Shown: positions 1 to 5,803 of the stretch, piece by piece
Layout of the letters: each line of letters begins with the position of its first letter
How positions within the stretch are numbered: position 1 is the stretch's first letter
Origin: Thermoflexales bacterium
GTDB taxonomy: Bacteria; Chloroflexota; Anaerolineae; Fen-1058
DNA length: 7,397 bases
Direction: 5' to 3'
Assembly (NCBI GenBank): GCA_030834835.1
Contig: JAUQXD010000033.1
Location: 1 to 7,397, forward strand
Notes under the pieces: model-generated
Told to the model about the DNA's origin: nothing
Database searches by the model: none
Seen by the model: only the letters and a program-made list of their open reading frames with translations
Position numbers and translations under genes: made by a program

Positions 1-2
1 AA

Positions 3-1151
3 GGACTGGCCTCGCGCGCGATTTTGCTGGACGCCGAGCAGCACGGTGAGATGGTCTACGTGCTGCCGCCGCCCATGGCGGGCTTCTTCGAATTCTCGTT
101 GATGCGGGTGCGTGACGACATCGATCAGAAGCTGCTGGGCGAGTTGTTCTACGAGTACATTACCGTCGAAGAAGACTTCATGCGCGCCCTGCTGCTGGAT
201 GGCGAGACGCCGCTCGGCCGAACGTTCGTCAACGAACTGGCGATTGAGCAAACGAACGAACTCATTCGATCACTGGGTGAGCATCCTGAGTGGACTCTGA
301 GCGAAGCGAAGAGGAAGTCGAAGGACGCGCGCCGCTTCGCCCCGGATGCCTCCCTGCAAATCCTTGATTACGAACGCGCCACTCAGGTAATTGAAACCGC
401 CGAGCATATGGGCATCGGCGTGTGCTATTGCCGCCACAAGGCGCAGCACGCCGGTCATGCGTGCTCAATGCCCCTGGAAATTTGCATGACCTTCGGCGGG
501 ACGGCCGACTCGCTGATTCGCCACGGCTACGCGCGCCGCGTGGACAAAGTCGAAGGGCGTGATCTGCTGCAAAAAGCCTATGATTTGAATCTGGTGCAGT
601 TTGGGGACAACGTGCGTGAGGGCGTGGCCTTCATTTGCAACTGCTGCGGCTGTTGCTGCGAAGCGATGATTGGCTTGCGCAAGTTCGCCGTGGAGATGCC
701 GATCCATTCCGGCAACTTCATCCCGCGCATCGTGAATGAAGTCTGCAATGGCTGCGGCAAATGCGCCAACATCTGCCCCGTCGAAGCGATGACGCTGGTC
801 TCGGCGAATGATCCGCACAAGCCCAACAAGCGTAAGGCCAAACTCGACGAAGACGTGTGCCTGGGCTGTGGCGTGTGCGTACGCGTCTGTCCGACCAGGG
901 GCATTTTGCTTGAGGCGCGTGCCGAGCGTGTCATCACGCCCGTGAACTCACTCCACCGCATCGTGTCGATGGCGATTGAACGCGGCCATTTTCAGGACTT
1001 GCTCTTCGACAATCAGGCGTTGTTCAGCCATCGAGCGATGGCCGCGGTCCTCGGTGCGCTCCTCAAACTCCCGCCGATCAAACAGGCACTGGCGAGCCAG
1101 CAAATCAAGTCGCGCTATCTTGGACAGTTGTCGAAGCGTGTGCGCGTGTAG
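3..1151 (+). CDS. Cys-rich 4Fe-4S polyferredoxin (5' end cut by window edge)
   Basis: The reading frame is open to the left edge, so the N-terminus is missing; the TTG at 24 is internal and not a credible start. Numbering from that TTG codon, residues 10-60 contain the helical LPPPMAGFFEFSLMR segment, which I recall from ferredoxin-type proteins of anaerobes with a winged-helix-like N-terminus. A first Cys group follows (C134, C136, C147, C154), then the striking CNCCGCCC run (C205, C207, C208, C210-C212). Two classical 4Fe-4S motifs come next: C241/C244/C247/C251 and C279/C282/C285/C289. The last 75 residues are helical and cluster-free. No signal peptide or membrane segment is visible, so a cytoplasmic electron carrier or redox scaffold is inferred. 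The partner is unknown. The HdrC-like protein two genes downstream suggests an Hdr-type electron-transfer module. The fold of the central Cys-rich part is uncertain. Confidence 0.85.
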   Translation, partial: GLASRAILLDAEQHGEMVYVLPPPMAGFFEFSLMRVRDDIDQKLLGELFYEYITVEEDFMRALLLDGETPLGRTFVNELAIEQTNELIRSLGEHPEWTLSEAKRKSKDARRFAPDASLQILDYERATQVIETAEHMGIGVCYCRHKAQHAGHACSMPLEICMTFGGTADSLIRHGYARRVDKVEGRDLLQKAYDLNLVQFGDNVREGVAFICNCCGCCCEAMIGLRKFAVEMPIHSGNFIPRIVNEVCNGCGKCANICPVEAMTLVSANDPHKPNKRKAKLDEDVCLGCGVCVRVCPTRGILLEARAERVITPVNSLHRIVSMAIERGHFQDLLFDNQALFSHRAMAAVLGALLKLPPIKQALASQQIKSRYLGQLSKRVRV

Positions 1152-1163
1152 TCCGGTAAACTC

Positions 1164-1172
1164 TGCTACAAT
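1164..1172 (+). promoter_or_regulatory. Putative extended -10 promoter for the cupin gene
   Basis: The sequence TGCTACAAT combines a TG extension with TACAAT, one mismatch from the sigma-70 -10 consensus. It lies 13 bases after the stop of the polyferredoxin gene and about 100 bases before the cupin start. No convincing -35 box sits 16-18 bases upstream, which fits an extended -10 promoter. It would give a leader of roughly 90 nt containing the hairpin at 1211-1247. Confidence 0.4.
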
Positions 1173-1210
1173 TACTCCATCATACACGGCACGACTGCCT
1201 GGCGACAAAT

Positions 1211-1247
1211 CTGCGCCGGTGTTGCGGGCTGAAGCCGCGCGGCGCAG
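1211..1247 (+). promoter_or_regulatory. Structured 5' leader hairpin before cupin
   Basis: CTGCGCCG (1211-1218) and CGGCGCAG (1240-1247) form a perfect 8-bp outer stem. Inside it, GCGG(G)C (1224-1229) and GCCGC (1234-1238) can close an inner stem with one bulged G and a TGAA tetraloop. The Shine-Dalgarno AGGAG of the cupin starts 12 bases after the outer stem. There is no T-tract, so it is not a simple terminator. It could set mRNA stability or translation, or be a mobile inverted-repeat remnant. No known riboswitch was recognised. Confidence 0.45.
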
Positions 1248-1269
1248 CCGATTGAAACAGGAGAGTTGA

Positions 1270-1596
1270 ATGGCCAAAGACGATTTGCTGGCGACGGTGC
1301 TTCACACGATCGATCTGGTGAACTATCAGGACGGCGCGGTGGTCAGCCGCACGTTGATCAATCAGAAGACGGGCACGGTGACATTGTTCGCGTTTGACGC
1401 GGGGCAGGAACTGAGTGAACACACTGCGCCCTATGATGCGCTGGTGCAAGTGCTCGACGGCGAGACGCGCATCACCATCGCGGGGCAGCCGTTCGATCTC
1501 AAGACGGGCGATCTGATCATCATGCCCGCGGACCAGCCGCACGCGGTGAGCGCGACGACAAAATTCAAGATGGCGCTGACGATGATTCGATCGTGA
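1270..1596 (+). CDS. Small single-domain cupin protein
   Basis: This is a 108-residue single conserved beta-barrel (cupin_2 type). The first cupin motif is recognisable around G45-H51-G64, but the second His and the Glu are replaced by A53 and A57 (local sequence SEHTAPYDALVQVLDG). The second motif keeps G80, P86 and H91. Two of the usual four metal ligands are therefore absent. As far as I recall, this HTAPYDALVQVL variant recurs in a family of small anaerobe cupins, so it is probably a family trait and not damage. Function is unknown; a ligand-binding or sensing role is as likely as catalysis. The start is supported by AGGAG at 1259-1263, six bases before the ATG. It has a leader of its own after the polyferredoxin and is followed 16 bases later by the HdrC-like gene, probably cotranscribed. 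Confidence 0.9.
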   Translation: MAKDDLLATVLHTIDLVNYQDGAVVSRTLINQKTGTVTLFAFDAGQELSEHTAPYDALVQVLDGETRITIAGQPFDLKTGDLIIMPADQPHAVSATTKFKMALTMIRS

Positions 1597-1618
1597 CGAG
1601 TGACGAGTGATGAGTGAG
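1591..1618 (+). repeat. Heptanucleotide tandem repeat across cupin stop / HdrC-like start
   Basis: Four heptamers stand in register: TCGTGAC, GAGTGAC, GAGTGAT, GAGTGAG. The array contains the cupin stop (TGA 1594-1596) and the GTG/ATG start codons of the next gene (1607 and 1610). It belongs to the same xAxTGAC heptamer family as the array at 4872-4920. Confidence 0.6.
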
Positions 1619-1951
1619 ACGATTCCGCTGCAACGCAAACCGCCGGACCCCAATACCTTGCGCGGGCTGGTGTTTGCGGCAACCGGCTATGACGTGCGGC
1701 GCTGCGGGCGCTGTTCCTATTGCGTCAAGCATGCCCGGCCGGATGAAGAAGACCTGAGTCTTGAGATGCTGCTGCAATTAGTGTTGCAGAACGATGATGA
1801 AGTCCTGACCAGCAAAACACTGTGGTCGGACGGCGTGTTGACGCGCGTGCGCAACATGTGCATCAGCACGATGGATATGCCCGCGATAATGCAGGCCCTG
1901 CGCGACGAGGCCCGCAAGCGCGGACTGGTGCCGGCTCAAACCACGGGTTAG
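1610..1951 (+). CDS. HdrC-like protein with degenerate iron-sulfur motifs
   Basis: The protein has 113 residues from the ATG at 1610; a GTG at 1607 is the alternative start, and neither has a good Shine-Dalgarno. It aligns without gaps to the family pattern of heterodisulfide reductase subunit C: a CxxCxxC entry (C32, C35, C38), an acidic DLS stretch, then LTSKTLW, where HdrC has the conserved Trp just before its second cluster, and a C-terminal DxPxIMxALRxxAxxxG end. HdrC normally carries two CxxCxxCxxxCP clusters. Here the fourth Cys of cluster 1 is A42, and three of four cysteines of cluster 2 are replaced, leaving only C84. The exact spacing argues against a frameshift. HdrC passes electrons between HdrA and HdrB in flavin-based bifurcating complexes; this version may hold one cluster (C32, C35, C38, C84), bind another cofactor, or be structural. 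It is probably cotranscribed with the cupin. Confidence 0.75.
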   Translation: MSETIPLQRKPPDPNTLRGLVFAATGYDVRRCGRCSYCVKHARPDEEDLSLEMLLQLVLQNDDEVLTSKTLWSDGVLTRVRNMCISTMDMPAIMQALRDEARKRGLVPAQTTG

Positions 1952-2922
1952 CGACGTACCCCGATCATCCGTTTCAGTGCAGCGACTAGGCGAATGAAGC
2001 GGCCGTTTTCGTAGGCCCGCACCAATTGGGTCAGTCGCTGGTTCTCGACTTGCAGCTGTTGGGTTTCCGCGGCGCGGTCACGCAGGACTTGATTCCAGCG
2101 TAGGGCCTGCCACACAGCGAACACGCCATTTAAGTCGGGGGCCTGGGCTGTATCTTGAGTTTCAAAGGCTGTCTGAATCGCGTGGAGCACCGCCGGCTGA
2201 TCGGCTTTGGCGGCAATGACCAACTGCCGATAGCTGGGCAGTTGATGATCGCGCCAATAGGCTTGATGATTGTAGAAGCGATCCAGATCGTCGGTGATGG
2301 CCTGGCCGCCGGCCACCCGTTGCAACTCGTGCTTGATGAGCATGAACGGCAGCCAGTGATGAATGTAGCCGCTGGGGATGATCAGCGTCTGAGGGTCGGG
2401 TCCTAAGGCGTGCCGGGTTTCTTCAGTGTCCGGCAGGCCATTCTGCAAATGCTCGGTCAAAAAGCGATGATGCACACCAGCCACATTGACCAGATAATCA
2501 TTCAACAGGCGCTCGGCGGTCTCGTTGTAGCCGTTGGCGAACGGGCCGGTCAGGATGACGTAGCAGCTGGCAACCCGGCGCAGTTCCGTCAGAAAGGCCG
2601 CGCGACGATCGGCTGGCACGTGTTCCAGGGTATCGACGGTGATGACCACATCGAAACTGGCATCAGACAGCGCCAGACGTGAGCCGTCCGTTTGCAGTTG
2701 AACGCCTGAACCTAGCTCCAGATTGGCCGTAGTGACTTGGTCTGCCGGCAAAAAGCGTTGAGACAGCGGTGTACCGCCGACATCCAGTACGCGCAGCGCC
2801 GCGTGTTGCAATTGTACCCGCACAGTGTCCACAGCAAGCCGGATGTCTTGGTAGCGCTGATACTGGTCAAAAGGATGATCGAGTAGGTCGGTTGCCCGAT
2901 CGTCTGGCAGCAAGTGCGTCAT
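1948..2922 (-). CDS. SAM-dependent class I methyltransferase with C-terminal coiled coil
   Basis: The protein has 324 residues. Motif I (RVLDVGG, about residues 44-50) binds S-adenosylmethionine, and DTLEHVP (97-103) is the typical post-motif II/III segment of the Methyltransf_11 type. The acidic strand-2 end of the fold is consistent with NLELGSG. The last 40 or so residues form a heptad-like, Gln/Leu-rich coiled coil ending in a basic, hydrophobic tail. Such ends are common in methyltransferases encoded with glycosyltransferases for cell-surface polysaccharides. The substrate is unknown. The ATG at 2922 is chosen because AGGAG (2927-2931) lies just upstream; a TTG seven codons further up is in frame but has no ribosome site. 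The gene diverges from cooC, and its stop interlocks with that of the HdrC-like gene. Confidence 0.88.
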   Translation of the reverse strand: MTHLLPDDRATDLLDHPFDQYQRYQDIRLAVDTVRVQLQHAALRVLDVGGTPLSQRFLPADQVTTANLELGSGVQLQTDGSRLALSDASFDVVITVDTLEHVPADRRAAFLTELRRVASCYVILTGPFANGYNETAERLLNDYLVNVAGVHHRFLTEHLQNGLPDTEETRHALGPDPQTLIIPSGYIHHWLPFMLIKHELQRVAGGQAITDDLDRFYNHQAYWRDHQLPSYRQLVIAAKADQPAVLHAIQTAFETQDTAQAPDLNGVFAVWQALRWNQVLRDRAAETQQLQVENQRLTQLVRAYENGRFIRLVAALKRMIGVRR

Positions 2923-2954
2923 AAATCTCCTATTCTGGCTCAATTTCGGGCCAT

Positions 2955-2963
2955 AGTATACCA
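2955..2963 (-). promoter_or_regulatory. Putative extended -10 promoter for the methyltransferase
   Basis: On the minus strand the sequence reads TGGTATACT, a TG-extended -10 box (TATACT), about 32 bases upstream of the ATG. A weak -35 candidate (TTTTGA or TTTGAG) lies 16-17 bases further upstream, inside the cooC leader. GTATAC is palindromic, so the same bases may also serve the divergent cooC gene. Confidence 0.5.
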
Positions 2964-2984
2964 GCTAACAAGGAAACTCAAAAC

Positions 2985-3770
2985 ATGAAACTAGCTTTAA
3001 GCGGTAAAGGCGGCGTAGGCAAAACGACGTTGGCGGCGTTGCTGGCGCAAGCTTATGCGGACATGGGCCGCAATGTGCTGGCCGCCGATGCCGATCCGTC
3101 GCCGTGTCTGGCGGGCGCGCTGGGCTTTCCGGCCGAACTGCGCGCAAAGCTGCATCCGATTGCCGAGATGGACGAACTGATCGAGGAACGCACCGGCGCG
3201 AAGCCCGGCACACGCGGCGGCTTCTTCACGATTAACCCGCGCGTCGACGACATCCCCGATCGGTTTGCGGTGGCCCATCGCGGCGTGCGCCTGCTGGAAA
3301 TGGGTTCAGTCGATCTGGGCGGCTCCGGCTGCATTTGCCCGGAAAGCGCCATGCTGAAGACGCTGTTCACCCATCTCATGTTTCGCAAGGAAGACGTGCT
3401 GATTATGGACATGTACGCGGGCGTGGAACATCTGGGCCGCGCTACCGTCGATTTTGTCGATGCAATGGTCGTCGTCGTGGAACCCACTCGTCGGAGTTTA
3501 GGGACGGCGGCGCAGATCAAACAACTCGCCAACGACATCGGCCTGACCCGATTGTGGCTCGTCGGCAACAAAGTCCGCAATGAAGACGAGGCCGCTTTCC
3601 TGAAGGCCGAGACGCCCGGCCTGCCCGTGCTGGGCTTCCTCAGCGCGAATTTGCTGGTGCAGGAAGCCGATCGGTTGGGCGTGGCCGTGTATGATTACGT
3701 GCCCGCCCTGCGCGCGTCCGCGCAACACATGGCGAAGACGTTAGAGGAACAGATCGCCGATCGGGTGTAG
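2985..3770 (+). CDS. cooC: CooC-type nickel-insertion ATPase for CO dehydrogenase
   Basis: This is a 261-residue P-loop ATPase of the MinD/NifH class. The deviant Walker A, SGKGGVGKTT, is at residues 6-15, with signature Lys K8 and P-loop Lys K13. The switch segment DADPSP is at 35-40. The CxC motif diagnostic of CooC, GSGCICPES, gives C116 and C118, which in CooC1 of Carboxydothermus bind metal at the dimer interface. Walker B/switch II is MDMYAGVEHLGR (D142). CooC uses ATP-driven dimerisation to insert Ni into the C-cluster of CO dehydrogenase in the cytoplasm. The family length is about 250-270, so the gene is complete. The ATG is preceded by AAGGA (2970-2974). Position 144 is Tyr where I would expect Glu in many homologues; this may be subfamily variation. 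A terminator follows. Confidence 0.92.
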   Translation: MKLALSGKGGVGKTTLAALLAQAYADMGRNVLAADADPSPCLAGALGFPAELRAKLHPIAEMDELIEERTGAKPGTRGGFFTINPRVDDIPDRFAVAHRGVRLLEMGSVDLGGSGCICPESAMLKTLFTHLMFRKEDVLIMDMYAGVEHLGRATVDFVDAMVVVVEPTRRSLGTAAQIKQLANDIGLTRLWLVGNKVRNEDEAAFLKAETPGLPVLGFLSANLLVQEADRLGVAVYDYVPALRASAQHMAKTLEEQIADRV

Positions 3771-3790
3771 AGCGAGCGCCATAAGTGTTG

Positions 3791-3819
3791 AAGACACGGA
3801 GACGCCCCCTCCGTGTCTT
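3791..3819 (+). terminator. Hairpin terminator after cooC
   Basis: AAGACACGGAG (3791-3801) pairs perfectly with CTCCGTGTCTT (3809-3819) across a 7-base loop, an 11-bp stem. A T/G-rich stretch follows, TTGTGTCTGTGTG, with no pure T-run, so termination may be partial or need Rho. It starts 20 bases after the cooC stop and separates cooC from the lipoprotein gene. Confidence 0.65.
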
Positions 3820-3870
3820 TGTGTCTGTGTGATAACGGCGTCATCGAAAGTGACAGGTGGCTTTGAGTTC

Positions 3871-4863
3871 ATGAGTAAACGTGATCGATTGGTTGGTTTC
3901 TTCATTGCAGCCGCACTGCTGGCGGCTTGCGGCCGCTCGGCGTTGGCGCCCGCGACGCGCACGGCTGTTCCGATCTTCACGCCCGCGCCGACGATCACAG
4001 CTTTGCCAACCGCGACGACCACACCAACCGCGACGCCTGAGCCGACAGTGACATCGACGCCTGAGCCAACCGCGACCGCGATTCCGCCGACCGACATTCC
4101 ACCGACAGACATCCCGACGGCAACGCCTGAAATCGTGTTGACGCCTGTTCCGATCGATCCTCAGATCGGGCAGCACCCGTATTCGATGACGCTGCAAACG
4201 GTGAGCACCGGCGGCGTCACACAGCCATTTACCATGGGTTTTCTGCTATACTTGCCGCGCGCCTACGGGCAAGACCCGGCGCAGACATGGCCGTTGATTT
4301 TGTTCCTGCACGGCTCCGGGGAGAATGGCACTGATCCGGAATTAGTGGCGGCCACCGGCTTGCCGGAATTGTTGATCGGCGACGCGGACTATCCGTTTAT
4401 CGTGGTGTCGCCGCAAGCGCCGGAAGACGCCGTGTGGTGGGGGACCGAACTCGATCGGGTGGCCGCTTTGCTGGACTACGTTCAGGCGAATTTCGCAGTC
4501 GATTCCAGACGAGTGTACCTGACCGGCTTAAGCATGGGCGGCTTTGGCGCATGGGCGATGACTATCCGGTATCCCGATCGCTTTGCGGCCGTAGTGCCCA
4601 TCGCGGGCGGCTGGAACTCCGAAAACGATTCGATTCCGAGGAATATCTGTGACATCAAAGACGTGCCCATCTGGGCGTTTCACGGCGAACAGGATGACAT
4701 CGTGCTGCCGAAGAAATCGCAATTGATGGTTGACGCGTTAAAGAAGTGCGGCAGCGACGTGAAGTTCACGCTGTATCCAGAGGCCGATCATCGCGAGTCG
4801 TGGGCCATCGCCTACAGTGATCCAGCCCTGTTCGAATGGTTGTTGGCGCAGCAGTTGCCTTAG
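3871..4863 (+). CDS. Secreted lipoprotein alpha/beta-hydrolase (esterase)
   Basis: From the ATG at 3871 the protein has 330 residues. It begins with a basic n-region (MSKRDR), a hydrophobic core and the lipobox LAAC, so C20 is the predicted lipidated residue and the protein sits outside the membrane. An earlier in-frame GTG at 3829 would put 14 extra residues in front of the signal peptide and is disfavoured. Residues 21 to about 95 are a Thr/Pro/Glu linker rich in TPTATPEPT-like units. The rest is an alpha/beta hydrolase: oxyanion-hole strand FLHGSGENG (H147), nucleophile elbow GLSMGGFG (S221), acid loop HGEQDDIV (D275 likely), and His in EADHRESW (H307). It resembles the PHB-depolymerase/phospholipase-carboxylesterase group. 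The substrate is unknown, probably an exogenous ester. Its place between two nickel-insertase genes is not explained by function. Confidence 0.88.
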   Translation: MSKRDRLVGFFIAAALLAACGRSALAPATRTAVPIFTPAPTITALPTATTTPTATPEPTVTSTPEPTATAIPPTDIPPTDIPTATPEIVLTPVPIDPQIGQHPYSMTLQTVSTGGVTQPFTMGFLLYLPRAYGQDPAQTWPLILFLHGSGENGTDPELVAATGLPELLIGDADYPFIVVSPQAPEDAVWWGTELDRVAALLDYVQANFAVDSRRVYLTGLSMGGFGAWAMTIRYPDRFAAVVPIAGGWNSENDSIPRNICDIKDVPIWAFHGEQDDIVLPKKSQLMVDALKKCGSDVKFTLYPEADHRESWAIAYSDPALFEWLLAQQLP

Positions 4864-4871
4864 ACCGGGAA

Positions 4872-4920
4872 CAATTGGCAATGACCAATTAACAATGACG
4901 AATGACCAATGACGACGGAC
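4872..4920 (+). repeat. Seven-copy heptanucleotide tandem repeat
   Basis: Seven units follow in register: CAATTGG, CAATGAC, CAATTAA, CAATGAC, GAATGAC, CAATGAC, GACGGAC. Two further degenerate units (GCTGAAT, GATGAAC) can be read after them. The start also forms a small hairpin, AATTGG/CCAATT (4873-4878 and 4885-4890). The array occupies about half of the 106-base gap between the lipoprotein and the second ATPase. It resembles in kind the short tandemly repeated heptamers of cyanobacteria. Confidence 0.7.
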
Positions 4921-4969
4921 GCTGAATGATGAACGGCCATCGCCTGTCTTCCGTCTATGGGAGTGAATG

Positions 4970-5755
4970 ATGACAATAACGATTGCATTAGCGGGCAAAG
5001 GCGGCGTGGGTAAGACCACGATCTCCGCAATGGTGATTAAGTATCTGAGCGAGTCGCAGCCGGGCGCGGTGCTGGCGATCGATGCCGATCCCAGCAGCAA
5101 CCTCAACATGGTGCTGGGTCTCGATCTGGATTGGACCGTCGGCGACATCCGCGAGGATATGCTGGCGCAGGTGAAGGAATCGCTGCTGGGCACGGGCGCG
5201 GCGATGGGCGCGCTGCCGGGCGGCACCTCCAAACGCGACTATCTGGACTATCACGTGCGATCGTCGCTGGCCGAAGGCGGCAAGTTCGATCTTATCGCGA
5301 TGGGGCGCGGCGAGGGGCAAGGCTGCTACTGCGCAGTGAATCATAACCTGCGCGAGGTCATCGACGCCTTGAGCAAAAATTACGCCTATGTCGTCATTGA
5401 CAATGAAGCAGGCATGGAGCACCTCAGCCGCCGCACCACGCGCGATGTACAGCACTTGCTCATCGTCACTGATCCCACGCAGCGCGGCATCGTGGCTGCG
5501 GAGCGCATCGCGGGCTTCCGCAAGGAACTGGACATTCACATCGACAACTCGTATCTGATTCTGAATGACCTGACGGGCGATGTGCCCGCGCCGTTGATGG
5601 CGCGCATTCAGCAGCTGGATATTCCGCTGTTGGGTACCGTGCCGCACGACGAGGGCGCGAAAGAATTTGAATTCAGTGCGCGGCCGCTGGTGGAACTGGG
5701 TAATGAGTCACCGTTGTATCAAGCGGTGGCGAAGATGATGCAGCAGATTTTGTAA
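4970..5755 (+). CDS. CooC/AcsF-type nickel-insertion ATPase, second paralogue
   Basis: This is a 261-residue P-loop ATPase. It has the deviant Walker A AGKGGVGKTT (K10, K15), the switch I segment DADPSSN, a CxC motif in GQGCYCAVNH (C119, C121), and the Walker B/switch II sequence IDNEAGMEHLSRRT (D144). The GCYCAVNH and DNEAGMEHLSRRT signatures differ from those of the CooC upstream. As I recall, they belong to the subgroup that includes AcsF, which loads Ni into the A-cluster of acetyl-CoA synthase. The exact partner (ACS or a second CODH) cannot be settled here. Two adjacent ATGs (4967, 4970) are possible; GGGAG at 4959-4963 is six bases from the second and three from the first, so 4970 is preferred. 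No terminator is seen before the convergent hairpin element. Confidence 0.9.
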   Translation: MTITIALAGKGGVGKTTISAMVIKYLSESQPGAVLAIDADPSSNLNMVLGLDLDWTVGDIREDMLAQVKESLLGTGAAMGALPGGTSKRDYLDYHVRSSLAEGGKFDLIAMGRGEGQGCYCAVNHNLREVIDALSKNYAYVVIDNEAGMEHLSRRTTRDVQHLLIVTDPTQRGIVAAERIAGFRKELDIHIDNSYLILNDLTGDVPAPLMARIQQLDIPLLGTVPHDEGAKEFEFSARPLVELGNESPLYQAVAKMMQQIL

Positions 5756-5803
5756 GGGCGATCCTTGCGGTCGCCTTGGGCGAGGGCAAGCCTCGCACCT
5801 ACA
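5756..5803. repeat. Double-hairpin intergenic element in convergent gap
   Basis: The element begins directly after the TAA of the second ATPase and runs into the TAG (5799-5801, minus strand) of the asparaginase-like gene. The first hairpin is GGCGA(T)CC, loop TTGC, GGTCGCC (5757-5775). The second is GCGAGG, loop GCAAG, CCTCGC (5780-5796), followed by ACCTACA. The GGGCGA...CCTACA make-up matches, in my memory, dispersed intergenic repeats in Chloroflexota-type genomes. Neither side has a T-run, so it is at best a weak bidirectional terminator. Confidence 0.5.

Noticed and set aside
465..961. Antisense open frames opposite the polyferredoxin gene
   Set aside because: No family signature, no ribosome site; explained by codon structure of the Cys-rich gene.
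1224..1238. Known riboswitch in the cupin leader
   Set aside because: The fold is a simple nested hairpin; no conserved aptamer sequence is recognised.
1610..1951. HdrC-like gene as a frameshifted pseudogene
   Set aside because: Alignment to the family pattern is collinear end to end with only substitutions at Cys positions.
2923..2943. TTG at 2943 as start of the methyltransferase
   Set aside because: AGGAG at 2927-2931 lies inside that extension and serves the ATG at 2922.
3829..3870. GTG at 3829 as start of the lipoprotein
   Set aside because: It would place 14 residues before a normal lipoprotein signal peptide; the ATG at 3871 gives a standard n-region, core and lipobox.
4244..4252. 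TGCTATACT, a near-ideal extended -10 box
   Set aside because: It is inside the esterase coding region (codons for LLYL), with no gene starting downstream until 4970.
4872..4920. CRISPR-like array
   Set aside because: Units of seven bases with no spacers; a simple tandem repeat and not repeat-spacer architecture.
4988..5647. 219-codon open frame on the minus strand
   Set aside because: It lies wholly opposite the second CooC/AcsF-type ATPase, has no recognisable domain and a His/Arg/Gln-rich composition typical of antisense shadows in GC-rich DNA.
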